Source of the DNA: Planctomycetota bacterium
GTDB taxonomy: Bacteria > Planctomycetota > MHYJ01 > WSZJ01
Direction: 5' to 3'
Length of the DNA stretch: 64,000 bases
NCBI GenBank assembly: GCA_009773755.1
Contig: WSZJ01000097.1
Coordinates: 1-64,000 of the forward strand
Part shown: positions 1 to 8,155 of the stretch, piece after piece
Layout: each line of letters opens with the position of its first letter
Position numbering within the stretch: position 1 is the first letter of the stretch
The notes under the pieces: model-generated
Database searches by the model: none
What the model saw: only the letters and a program-made list of their open reading frames with translations
What the model was told of the DNA's origin: nothing
Made by a program: the position numbers and the translations under genes

Positions 1-291
1 GTCGTCGCCGTCGGCACCACCGTCGTGCGCGCGCTCGAGGGAAGCGCCGCTTCCGGCGGCGGCAAGCTCCGTCCGGGGCCGGGCCGCACGACCCATCTCG
101 TCACGCCGGAGACGCCCCCGCGGATCGTGGACGGGATCTTCACCGGCATCCACGAGCCCGGCACGAGCCACTACCGGCTGCTCTGCGCGTTTGCGCCGGA
201 GGAAGTGCTGCGCGAGTCGTACCGGCATGCCGAGGCGGAGGGATACCTCTGCCACGAGTTCGGGGATTCGTGCCTGATTCTCGAAGCGTGA
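1..291 (+). CDS. queA: QueA-like tRNA ribosyltransferase-isomerase (3' end only)
   Basis: The gene enters from the left edge; only the last 96 codons are present. The residues GTTVVRALE near the edge, HEPGTSHYRLL in the middle and EFGDSCLI near the end match the C-terminal part of QueA. QueA moves the ribosyl group of S-adenosylmethionine onto preQ1-modified tRNA to form epoxyqueuosine. The HEPGxSH version of the central motif, instead of the LPxSTL form of the E. coli enzyme, belongs to the QueA-like branch seen in actinobacteria and some other phyla. Family membership is well supported; equivalence to E. coli queA is less certain. The stop at 289-291 is followed by a 149-bp gap before the next gene. 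Confidence 0.8.
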   Translation, partial: VVAVGTTVVRALEGSAASGGGKLRPGPGRTTHLVTPETPPRIVDGIFTGIHEPGTSHYRLLCAFAPEEVLRESYRHAEAEGYLCHEFGDSCLILEA

Positions 292-440
292 TCGCAGCCG
301 CTCCTTCCTTCGAGAGCTTCCGCGGAGAATTCGGACGCAATGGTCTGCCCGCGCTTCACTTCAGACTTGAATCCGCCGCCGCGCCGCGCGAGAGTTGGAC
401 CTCTTCCCTTTCGCCACGCTTTCTTTCGAAGGAGCCTCCC

Positions 441-1163
441 ATGATCCGCGCTTCCGTTGCCGCCTTCCTGCTCACGCTGTACGCCGGCGCCGAAGAACCG
501 AAGACCCCGGTGCCGCCGGACGAGCCGGTGTTCACGCAGGATTTCGGCGAAGCGGTCGAAGACTTCGTGACGACCGGGAAGAATCCATACTTCATTCTCG
601 AGCCGGGGTACGTGCTCGAGTACGAGGGGACGGAGGGGAAGACGAAGCTCAAGCTGGCGATCACGGTCCTCGACGAGACGAAGAAGGTGGACGGAATCAA
701 GACGCGGATCGTCGAGGAGAAGGAATGGGAAGGCGACGAACTGATCGAGGTCTCGCGCAACTACTTCGCGATCTCGAAGCGGACCAACGCCGTGTACTAC
801 TTCGGCGAGGACGTCGACATGTACAAGGGCGGGAAGGTCGTGTCGCACGACGGCTCGTGGCTCGCCGGCAAGGACGGCGCGAAGTTCGGGATGATCATGC
901 CGGGGACGGCGCTTCTCGGCGCGCGCTACATGCAGGAAGTCGCCCCTGAAGTCGCGATGGACCGCGCGGAAGTCGTGAGCCTCGACCGCAAGGTGACGAC
1001 GCCGGCCGGCAAGTTCAAGGAAGTCCTCAAGATCCAGGAGTCGACGCCGCTGGAGCCCGGGCACATCGAGTACAAGTACTACGTGAAGGGGATCGGGCTG
1101 ATTAAGGATGGGCCGGTGAAGCTGGTGAAGCATGGGAAGCCGGACGTCACGGAAGACAAGTAG
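441..1163 (+). CDS. exported protein of unknown function
   Basis: The reading frame is open further upstream, but the ATG at 441 is preceded by AAGGAG at good spacing and begins a short hydrophobic signal peptide (MIRASVAAFLLTLYAGA). The mature part of about 220 residues is rich in charged beta-prone segments. It ends with a YYVKGIGLIKDG stretch, recalling the C-terminal part of periplasmic DUF3108/TapB-like proteins; that resemblance is by eye only. No catalytic motif or transmembrane segment is visible after the signal. The gene stops 10 bp before the next ATG on the same strand, so the two are probably co-transcribed. Function unknown; likely located outside the cytoplasmic membrane. Confidence 0.65.
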   Translation: MIRASVAAFLLTLYAGAEEPKTPVPPDEPVFTQDFGEAVEDFVTTGKNPYFILEPGYVLEYEGTEGKTKLKLAITVLDETKKVDGIKTRIVEEKEWEGDELIEVSRNYFAISKRTNAVYYFGEDVDMYKGGKVVSHDGSWLAGKDGAKFGMIMPGTALLGARYMQEVAPEVAMDRAEVVSLDRKVTTPAGKFKEVLKIQESTPLEPGHIEYKYYVKGIGLIKDGPVKLVKHGKPDVTEDK

Positions 1164-1173
1164 TCCGGACGCC

Positions 1174-2736
1174 ATGGGCAAGCGCGTCTTCATCGGGATG
1201 GTGGCCTGCCTTCTGCTGGCACTCGTGGCCGGACTCTGTCTCCGCGAACGCGGGAAGCCGACCGGCTCAGGGGAGTCCGCGAGCGCCGCGAGTCCTGAGG
1301 GGGGACCGGCTGAGGGCACGGCCATCGACGGGAAGGACAATACGCACGGAAAGCTGGCCGCTCCGCCACCGCGACAGCCCGCGGTCCGGCTGCGCATTTC
1401 CGGAAGGGTCCTGGATCATGAAGGCGGCGCGGCAGGCGGATGCCGCGTCGGGCTGACCCAGGATTCGAGCTTCCCCTCGCCAACATTCGGTTTGAGCACG
1501 AAGTGCGATTCGGAAGGAGCGTTTCGCTTCGAGGTCGATCAATCGATGCGATACGTGCTTTCTGCGGCAGACGGTCGAGTGACCCAGCCGGTCGACCTGA
1601 GCGACGGCAAGGACGTCGATGGAATTGAGATCCGACTTCCAAAAGGCCGGATAATCGCCGTGACCGTTGCCGACATGCGGGGTACCGCTGTGAGGGGGGC
1701 GCTGGTGGCTCTGCCACGGGAAGAAGGCGCGCCGAGCGCGCTGACCGACGAGCGCGGCGGCGCCACGTTGACGGGTTTCGACGAGTACGTCGCCGTGCAG
1801 GTCATGTCGGCGCCGGAGGACGGCCGCCGGTACCTGCTCCCTCCGGAGGATCTGCTCTACCCGGGAGATAACGAAGCGCGCTTCGTGCTCGAGGATGCGG
1901 GCCTGGCCAGCGGCGTGGTTCTCACGCCGCGCGGGCTCGCATGGAAGGGCGGCGCGGTCGCTGCCGTGGAGAAAGAAGGGACGCTGGGCTGGAGCATCTC
2001 GACCGCCGCGACGGACATCGAGGGCCGATTCGAAATCACGGTTCCTCTTGGGAAAACGGTCATTCTGGTCCCCGAGTTCGGCGAACGGGAGCCCACGATC
2101 AAGGAGAGTGCGGACGAAGCGCCGGTGCGTGTCATCGGTTCCCTGGGGGGCGTCAAGGCAGGCGACCGCGATCTGGTGCTGCAACTGCAGGTCGAGCCGC
2201 TGGACCGCTCCCTGAAGATCCGGGTCGAGTCGCCGACCGGCAAGGCGGTCGCGGGCGCGCCGGTGAGCCTCTTCGAGCAACTCGAGACCCCTCTCTCGTC
2301 CCGCATCACGAACGCCGTGGGCCTCGCGGAATTCCCCGGCCTCCCGGCCCGGATGCTGATGGTCGAGGTCTCGCCCCCTCCGGGCGACCCCGCGGCCGCG
2401 GAATGGGTCAAGGGGATCGTCCGCCGCGTCGTCCCCGAAGGACAGGAGCTCGTCGTCCGCCTGCGCGCCGGATTCCGCATCTCGGGCGTCATTCTCAAGC
2501 CAAACGGCGAGCCCTGCGCCGGCGCCAGCGTCTGCACGATGATCCGGCGCCCCGACTCGGGCGTCGTCACCGTCGGCGCCGACGGGAGATTCAGCCTGCT
2601 CTTCGATTCCGAGGACGTCGACCTGCTCGACCTCGAAGCGTGGGGCGAGGCGGACGGGCTGAGGGTGTCCGCGAGCGTGAAGCTGCGCGACCGTTCGGTC
2701 CGGGAAGTAACGATCCGGCTTGAGCGCGGGGATTGA
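1174..2736 (+). CDS. membrane-anchored protein with carboxypeptidase-regulatory-like repeats
   Basis: The ATG at 1174 gives MGKRVFIGMVACLLLALVAG, an uncleaved anchor or signal, followed by a low-complexity Ser/Gly/Pro linker. The remaining roughly 450 residues contain repeats of the type 'RISGRVLDHEGGAAGGCRVGL' and 'RISGVILKPNGEPCAGASVC'. These are characteristic of carboxypeptidase regulatory-like (CarboxypepD_reg) beta-sandwich domains; about four such units can be counted. The domains are usually adhesive or structural and not catalytic. An open frame continues 42 bp upstream to 1132, but that part overlaps the preceding gene and looks unrelated. The protein is predicted to be tethered to the membrane and face outward. 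Substrate and partner are unknown. Confidence 0.7.
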   Translation: MGKRVFIGMVACLLLALVAGLCLRERGKPTGSGESASAASPEGGPAEGTAIDGKDNTHGKLAAPPPRQPAVRLRISGRVLDHEGGAAGGCRVGLTQDSSFPSPTFGLSTKCDSEGAFRFEVDQSMRYVLSAADGRVTQPVDLSDGKDVDGIEIRLPKGRIIAVTVADMRGTAVRGALVALPREEGAPSALTDERGGATLTGFDEYVAVQVMSAPEDGRRYLLPPEDLLYPGDNEARFVLEDAGLASGVVLTPRGLAWKGGAVAAVEKEGTLGWSISTAATDIEGRFEITVPLGKTVILVPEFGEREPTIKESADEAPVRVIGSLGGVKAGDRDLVLQLQVEPLDRSLKIRVESPTGKAVAGAPVSLFEQLETPLSSRITNAVGLAEFPGLPARMLMVEVSPPPGDPAAAEWVKGIVRRVVPEGQELVVRLRAGFRISGVILKPNGEPCAGASVCTMIRRPDSGVVTVGADGRFSLLFDSEDVDLLDLEAWGEADGLRVSASVKLRDRSVREVTIRLERGD

Positions 2737-2769
2737 CACGCCCGGCAGAAGTGATTACACTTCTGCCAT

Positions 2770-2985
2770 ATGAGTCGTACACTCTCCATCCGTATCGAAG
2801 ACGACCTCGCCGACTGGCTCGAGAAGGCCGCTGCCCGAAGCGGCGTATCGCAGGGTCGCATCGTGCGCGAGCAGCTTGAGAAAGCGCGCGCGGCGGGCGC
2901 GAAGCGCGGCTTCATGAGGCTCGCCGGCATCATCCGCGGAATGCCTCGCGACCTGTCACGCCGCAAGGGGTATAGCCGGTCTTGA
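2770..2985 (+). CDS. ribbon-helix-helix antitoxin (CopG/RHH type)
   Basis: A 71-residue protein that begins SRTLSIRIEDDLADWLEKAA. This is the beta strand plus first helix pattern of ribbon-helix-helix DNA-binding antitoxins. The C-terminal half (GFMRLAGIIRGMPRDLSRRKGY) would be the toxin-binding tail. The stop codon overlaps the TTG start of the PIN-domain gene by 4 bp (TTGA, 2982-2985), so the two proteins are translationally coupled as in vapBC pairs. The 33-bp gap to the previous gene carries the near-palindrome AGAAGTGATTACACTTCT just upstream of the ATG, a reasonable autorepressor operator. Confidence 0.8.
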   Translation: MSRTLSIRIEDDLADWLEKAAARSGVSQGRIVREQLEKARAAGAKRGFMRLAGIIRGMPRDLSRRKGYSRS

Positions 2986-3389
2986 AAGGAATCGCCGACA
3001 CCGGCTTCGTAGTCGCTTTCGCAAGCAGCGACGACCACGATCACGAATGGGCCGTGGGAGTGGCGAACGGTGTTACCGTGCCGCTTCTCACCTGCGAAGC
3101 GGTGCTGTCGGAAGCGTCGTTCCACCTTAAGAACTCGGCCATCGTGCTGGCGATGGTCGGGGAAGGACTGCTGGAGCCATCGTTCAATTGCCTTGAGAAT
3201 CTGCCGCATCTCGCAGAGCTGGCGAAGCGCTACGCAGACCGGCGCCCGGACTTTGCCGACCTGTGCCTGATTCGAATGAGCGAGTTACATCGGCGTCACA
3301 GCGTGATCACGACGGACCAGGTGGACTTCCGCGTTTATCGCCGGAACAAGCGGGAGGCCATTCCTCTGATCTGTCCGCCCCTGAAGTGA
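2982..3389 (+). CDS. PIN-domain ribonuclease toxin (VapC-like)
   Basis: A 135-residue protein with the PIN layout: Asp near the N-terminus (GIADTGFVVAF), an internal Glu (CEAVLSEASF), Asp in RRPDFADLCL and a final Asp in VITTDQVDFRVY. These acidic residues bind Mg2+ in VapC ribonucleases. The start is a TTG inside the antitoxin stop (TTGA overlap), so expression depends on antitoxin translation. Together with the RHH gene just upstream this is a complete type II toxin-antitoxin module. The RNA target cannot be judged from sequence. The module is compact and could be stabilising or defensive, but nothing else nearby looks mobile. Confidence 0.8.
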   Translation: MKGIADTGFVVAFASSDDHDHEWAVGVANGVTVPLLTCEAVLSEASFHLKNSAIVLAMVGEGLLEPSFNCLENLPHLAELAKRYADRRPDFADLCLIRMSELHRRHSVITTDQVDFRVYRRNKREAIPLICPPLK

Positions 3390-3426
3390 TGGCGTACGCG
3401 CCCGCCGGGCGCCCCATTCACCCTTA

Positions 3427-4188
3427 TCACCCGTCGGCTCGACTGGCGAACAGGAGCCGGCCGTCCGCGTCGAACTCGAAGATCACCTCGTCGCCGAGGT
3501 CCTTGAGCGTGACGCGAAATCCGCCCGCGGGCCGCGCGGCCGCCGAGGCGCTCTTGCGGGCGACCTCCAGGGCGCGCACCGGTTCGGCGTGGCGGTAGAG
3601 AGCGACGAGGGCGGCGGCGGTTTCCCGTGCGCTGTCGGCCGAAGTGACGGGGCGGAGTAGCGTTTTGATTTCGGCGATGTGGCTGACGTGGCCGCCGCGG
3701 AGGAGCTTGTGGCCGCCCGATTTCTTGAGCAGCAGAATGGCGGCCGTCGCCGGGCCCTTGTGCGCGGCCTTGCACTGGCGGCAGAGCGCTCGAAACAATT
3801 TCACGTCTTCAAAGAGATCGCGGAAATCTTCCTGCGTGACCGCCTCGGCGATCTCGTAGTTCGGCTGCTTGCAGATCGGGCACACCTCTGCTTTGACCGC
3901 CTCCGCCGCCAGCGGAGTGGAGTCCTTCTCCCACGCTTCCGATTGCCGTGCCTTCGCCACGACTTCCCGCAGCCGGGCCTGGATTTCCGCGTCCCGGAAT
4001 TCGGGGGCGCCGATCGCACTTTCAAGTTCATCGACGACCGGTGCGCCCCGCTTCTCAAGCTCGGCCTGCGCGCGATCTCGCACGGCGGGCGCGTCGTCGC
4101 CGAGCGCCCGGATGAGATCGGCGACCGACTCGTCGGCGAAGGCGGGGAGGGCCAGGATTCCGGTGAGGATCAGGCAGGCGACGCGCAT
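3427..4188 (-). CDS. exported HEAT-like protein with CxxC zinc-ribbon pair
   Basis: The ATG at 4188 is preceded by AAGGGAG and opens a clear signal peptide (MRVACLILTGILALPAFA). The frame is open 54 bp further upstream, but that extension is not signal-like. Residues 20-75 (LIRALGDDAPAVRDRAQAEL) look like one HEAT-type helical pair. The middle contains CPICKQ and CRQC about 35 residues apart, consistent with a four-cysteine metal knot. The C-terminus (LGDEVIFEFDADGRLLFASR) is a small beta-rich part. Function unknown. The gene converges on the PIN toxin gene and lies downstream of the LTA-synthase-like gene on the same strand. Confidence 0.65.
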   Translation of the reverse strand: MRVACLILTGILALPAFADESVADLIRALGDDAPAVRDRAQAELEKRGAPVVDELESAIGAPEFRDAEIQARLREVVAKARQSEAWEKDSTPLAAEAVKAEVCPICKQPNYEIAEAVTQEDFRDLFEDVKLFRALCRQCKAAHKGPATAAILLLKKSGGHKLLRGGHVSHIAEIKTLLRPVTSADSARETAAALVALYRHAEPVRALEVARKSASAAARPAGGFRVTLKDLGDEVIFEFDADGRLLFASRADG

Positions 4189-4257
4189 GGGGGCTCCCTT
4201 TGGCTCACGGCAGTCTACTCCCCCGAACGCCCTGAACCTCACCGCATATTCCCCGCT

Positions 4258-6087
4258 TCAGCGCACGTCGCGAAGAAAGTGCTGCCGGCCGAACAGCAGG
4301 TCGTACTGCATGAGACGGTAATCGGCGAGGCTGAAGACCGGCGAGCGCGCGCCTGCATTTTCTACCAGCCGCACATGCGCGGGCTTCGGAAGCTCGAGGG
4401 CGTCGAGGAGAAGCGGGAGCACGTACGACATTCCGATGGGGCTTTCACAGGCGGTAAGCCGCTTCCCGTAGTTGTTCCAGATCGCGGCGGGGACCGTGCG
4501 CATCTCGAGGCAGGTGCTTCCCTCTCCTGGCGGAAGGTAGCCCGTCTCGCGCCAGGCGAGGAAGTTGTCGCCGAGATCGGGGAGGTGGTCGCCGTAGAAG
4601 AAAATGAGCGTGGGTTCGGGGGAGTCGCGGTACGCGTCGATGAGCGAGCGCAGCGCGCGGTCGGCGCGGCTGAGGCCGAAGGCGTAGCCGGTGAGAATCG
4701 CGCGCGCTTTTTCGGAGAGCGGCCTGGTGAAGCGGATACCGCACTTCGGGTCCGGGTACTTGGCGTCGTAGGGCGCGTGCCCCTCGATCGTGTTCGCGCA
4801 GAGGAACCACGGGCGCGGAAGCTCGCGCGAAACGCGCACGATTTCCTTCGTCACGGCATCGTCGGTCACGAGCCAGCCGAGCGATTCGCGATTCACCCAC
4901 TCGCTTCCGGGTATGCACCGCTCGAAGCCCAGAAGCGGCTGCACCTGCGCGTCGTTGTGGAAGCCGCCGACGGCGTGGAGGGAGAGCGCTCGGTAGCCGT
5001 GACCGCGGAGGATCGACGCGAGCGACGGCACGGGGCGGCGGACCGAGTCGACCCAGGCGGCGGAGGGCTCGGCGAAGAAGCGCATGCTGAACCCGGTGAG
5101 GAGTTCGAGCTCGGCGTTGCAGGTGATCCCGGCGTAGACGGGGCTGACGAGGTCGAGGCGGCCGAAGTCGCGCTGGAGTTCATGAAGGGTCGGCAGCGGA
5201 TCGGTTTCGAACTCGACGCCGGGGATGCGCGTGACGTCGCTGAACGACTCGCTCAAGACGACGATGACGTTCGGGCGGAGGTCGCTGGTCTTCGCCGTGG
5301 ACGGCGGTAGCTCGCGGATGATCCGCGCGACGGCCTCTTCGCTGTAGCCAGGCGGCGCTTCCACCGGCACGTACCGGCAGTTCATCGCGAAGAACACGAC
5401 GAAGCCGTTCTGGTCGTGGGTGCCGCGGCTGTCCCAGCTGGTGCGGGCGAACAGTCCCGGCAGTTGTGCGAAGACGTTGGTCGCGGGGAGAAAGAGCGAC
5501 CCGAGGAACGCGACCGCCGCCAGCCCCGCGACGGCGCGCGTCCGCGGGCGGCTCTTCGGCGCCGGCAGGAGCAGGATCGACATCGGCATTGGTAGCGTGA
5601 ACGCGAAGAGCAGCGCGAGCTTGAGCCAACCGCCCGGCCGCAGGAAGTCCGCGTGAAACACGGACATCATGTCGCCGATCCGGTACACGTCGAGGGGCAG
5701 AAGCGGCAGATCCAGGCTCGCCAGCTTCGCCGCATTCGCGATGGCCGGCGGCGCGCACAGGACAAGCAGCAGCATCGCCGCGAGCCGCGCGCGGTGCGTC
5801 GCCGCCCACAGCGCGACCCAGGCTGCCAGCAGGACGGCGATGCTTCCGAGAAGCGGCCAGAAGCGCGTGGCGTAGACGGCTAGCCCTTCGCGAAAGCGCG
5901 GGCCTTCCGGTTGCGACAGGATCTGAACGGAGAAGGCCGCACTGAGCAGGAACACGGTCGCGGCCAGGCGACTCACCCAGGGCCGCTTGCGGCAAGCCTC
6001 GACGAATCCGCGAATCCTGGCTTCGAACGCGGAGCCGCGCAGGATCGGGGGATCGGAAGAGCTCGAGTCGGGCATGGACGGAAGCAT
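4258..6087 (-). CDS. LTA synthase / phosphoglycerol transferase family membrane sulfatase
   Basis: About 609 residues. The N-terminal third has five hydrophobic spans. The C-terminal half is an alkaline-phosphatase-fold sulfatase domain: NVIVVLSESFSDV (first metal strand), AGITCNAELELLTGFS (the Thr of the family nucleophile position), EGHAPYDAKY and FFYGDHLPDLGDN (metal-binding Asp/His). This is the plan of LtaS, OpgB/MdoB and related enzymes that move phosphoglycerol or phosphoethanolamine onto glycans or lipids outside the membrane. The start at 6087 has GAGGA about 16 nt upstream; an ATG at 6075 is the alternative. The acceptor substrate cannot be inferred. Confidence 0.85.
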   Translation of the reverse strand: MLPSMPDSSSSDPPILRGSAFEARIRGFVEACRKRPWVSRLAATVFLLSAAFSVQILSQPEGPRFREGLAVYATRFWPLLGSIAVLLAAWVALWAATHRARLAAMLLLVLCAPPAIANAAKLASLDLPLLPLDVYRIGDMMSVFHADFLRPGGWLKLALLFAFTLPMPMSILLLPAPKSRPRTRAVAGLAAVAFLGSLFLPATNVFAQLPGLFARTSWDSRGTHDQNGFVVFFAMNCRYVPVEAPPGYSEEAVARIIRELPPSTAKTSDLRPNVIVVLSESFSDVTRIPGVEFETDPLPTLHELQRDFGRLDLVSPVYAGITCNAELELLTGFSMRFFAEPSAAWVDSVRRPVPSLASILRGHGYRALSLHAVGGFHNDAQVQPLLGFERCIPGSEWVNRESLGWLVTDDAVTKEIVRVSRELPRPWFLCANTIEGHAPYDAKYPDPKCGIRFTRPLSEKARAILTGYAFGLSRADRALRSLIDAYRDSPEPTLIFFYGDHLPDLGDNFLAWRETGYLPPGEGSTCLEMRTVPAAIWNNYGKRLTACESPIGMSYVLPLLLDALELPKPAHVRLVENAGARSPVFSLADYRLMQYDLLFGRQHFLRDVR

Positions 6088-6143
6088 AGCGCGGACTTGT
6101 TTTTCCTCTAATCCCGGCGAGCCGCCGGGCACTCCCGGCCCGG

Positions 6144-8090
6144 CTACCGGCCGCCGCCGGCGGTCGCGCCGGCATCGGGAGCCGGGGGCGCGGGCGGAAC
6201 TCGCGTCAGGCACATCATCCGGAAACCGCTGTTCGGGGAAATGTGGTCCTGCCTCGAGCACGAGCGAAAGCTGGAATGGCATCGCAGTCCGTCGCTCGCC
6301 CAGTAACCCCCGCGCATCACGCGCTGCCCTGCGAATTCCGGCCCCGGCTCATTGAGGCAGATGTCGCGCGCGTTCCCGCCCAGCCCGATCACGCCGTACG
6401 GCGATTCGTCCCCCGGAAATTCGTCGACACCCGCGGGGCTCGCCGCCTGAGTGTTCTCGCTGATCGTCCTGCACGCCCCGCGCCGCAGGTGATGCCCCCA
6501 CGGAAAAGTGCGCCCGTCCACTCCCCGCGCCGCTTTCTCCCATTCGACTTCGTGCGGAAGCGTCATCAGCCATCCCGACACGGAACGCTTCCATTCGCAG
6601 TACAGCATCGCGTCCACCCAAGAAATCGAGACGATCGGCCACCGCTCGTTCCAGTCGGCGATGCAGCCCGGAAGTTTCCTGGCGGCTGCGCGGATTTCAG
6701 GAGTCGCGGCCGCAAGGGCCTGCGCCGTCGGGACGAAGAAGGGCGGGCCCGGCCAGAGTGAAGTGGCCTTCTCGAGCTCGCGCGGCGCGCTCCGCCGCAC
6801 GACGAGGTCGAGCTCGGTCTGCTGACGCGCGTTCAGGAATTCGGCGTACTCCTTCGCGGTCACCGGGTACTTCGCCAGCAGGTACTCCGGCGTTGTCCCG
6901 GCCTGGCTCGGCTCCGAATGCGGATTCTTTGAATCCCCCTGGTAAACAAACGTCCCTTCGGCAATCGAGGCAAACCGCGGCGGAACTTCCGTGGGAAGAG
7001 ACAGCGTCACCTCGATCGCGCACGACCCGCTGACGCCGGTCCGCACCGGCACCCGCGCCGGATTGCGCCCCGATTGCCACACAAGCAGCATCCAGGAACC
7101 CGCAGGAAGGACAACCCCTTCCACCGGCGTCGTCCCCAGGTAGACGCCCGGTCCCACAGGCGCGTGCGGCGATTGCTTCGCGAACAGCGCGTCACGCAAG
7201 TGACTGGGAAGCGGCTCGATTCCGCGCCCGGTCACGTCCTTCGGCGTGGCGAGCACGGAGGCCTGCGCACTCACTTCGTAACGGAACAACCAGACCTGCG
7301 CTCCGGGAAGCGGCGCCGGGACGCACTCGGGTCCGTGGGCTTTCAGCCGCCACGGTCGCGGCGGACCGCCGGGCCCTCGCGACGCCTGCTTCCCCGCGGA
7401 AAGTCCCGAAAGCAGGTTCAGCCCCCGCAACATCAGCGTTTCCTGCGCGAATTCCCTTCCCTCCCGCACGCAGGCACAGGCGAACGCCCGCGTCCGAACG
7501 GTCAGAGACCCCGAGCGACGGACATCCGAAACTCCGGCAACCCGAAGTTTCTGCGCGCGATGCGCCTCCTGGACTTCCGGCGTTTCAGCGGGCCGCGCGG
7601 GAGCGGAAGCGGGGATGAGGACGACGCTTCCGGCCGCGGGGCGCGCGGCGCGAAGGTCCTTCTTCAGGTCGATGTCCCCTTCGCTGAGGACGTCGTCCAG
7701 GTCGGACGTGTCGATGAGAGCCATCTGCGGCGAGTGTCCCGGCAGCACCGCCGTTCCGAGCTTCTCAGACGGTCGCAGCATCCGCAACAGCCCCTTGAGC
7801 TTCGGCGACGGCCCGGCGTCGATCAGCGCGTCGATCACCTTCGGGTCGATCGGCGCCGCCGCCAGCGCCGCGGTCTCGTCCCCCCCGTGCTGTCGCACCT
7901 GCCCCACCGCCAGCATCAGGATCGACGCCATCTCCGCTTCGCCGACCACCCGGTCCGCCACGAGGCGCCGGGTCAGCTGCACGGAAGGATCCGCCTCGGC
8001 CTGCGCGCCGGCCTGGATGAATCGCGGGCCCGGCACGAGGCGAAGTTGCACCGCCATCAGGCCGGCCAGGATTTCCAGGTCCTTTCCCAC
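6144..8090 (-). CDS. FGE/sulfatase-modifying-factor domain protein lacking a kinase domain
   Basis: The GTG at 8090 follows AGGAGG with 6-nt spacing and is preferred over an ATG at 8114. The frame stays open far upstream, but that part is antisense-type translation of the neighbour. Residues 1-130 (ILAGLMAVQLRLVPGPRFIQ) look like the helical N-terminal module often found ahead of kinases in planctomycete proteins. The middle contains PEGA-like text (TTPVEGVVLPAGSWMLL). From about residue 375 to the end there is an FGE-like domain: KYPVTAKEYAEFLN, VSWVDAMLYCEW, LPHEVEWEKAARG, FPWG, RVMRGGYW and NSGFRM. No kinase motifs occur. It is probably a scaffold or binding protein, not a formylglycine-forming enzyme. 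Confidence 0.75.
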   Translation of the reverse strand: MGKDLEILAGLMAVQLRLVPGPRFIQAGAQAEADPSVQLTRRLVADRVVGEAEMASILMLAVGQVRQHGGDETAALAAAPIDPKVIDALIDAGPSPKLKGLLRMLRPSEKLGTAVLPGHSPQMALIDTSDLDDVLSEGDIDLKKDLRAARPAAGSVVLIPASAPARPAETPEVQEAHRAQKLRVAGVSDVRRSGSLTVRTRAFACACVREGREFAQETLMLRGLNLLSGLSAGKQASRGPGGPPRPWRLKAHGPECVPAPLPGAQVWLFRYEVSAQASVLATPKDVTGRGIEPLPSHLRDALFAKQSPHAPVGPGVYLGTTPVEGVVLPAGSWMLLVWQSGRNPARVPVRTGVSGSCAIEVTLSLPTEVPPRFASIAEGTFVYQGDSKNPHSEPSQAGTTPEYLLAKYPVTAKEYAEFLNARQQTELDLVVRRSAPRELEKATSLWPGPPFFVPTAQALAAATPEIRAAARKLPGCIADWNERWPIVSISWVDAMLYCEWKRSVSGWLMTLPHEVEWEKAARGVDGRTFPWGHHLRRGACRTISENTQAASPAGVDEFPGDESPYGVIGLGGNARDICLNEPGPEFAGQRVMRGGYWASDGLRCHSSFRSCSRQDHISPNSGFRMMCLTRVPPAPPAPDAGATAGGGR

Positions 8091-8155
8091 GCACCACCTC
8101 CTGCGCCTGCGCATCGACAACGGAGCGTCACGGCGCCGGCATTGTAGCGGCGAGC

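Noticed and set aside
3679-5310. A 543-codon open frame opposite the HEAT-like and LTA-synthase-like genes
   Set aside because: Composition is Arg/Glu/Ala-rich shadow text; the sense strand carries clear sulfatase motifs and signal peptides.
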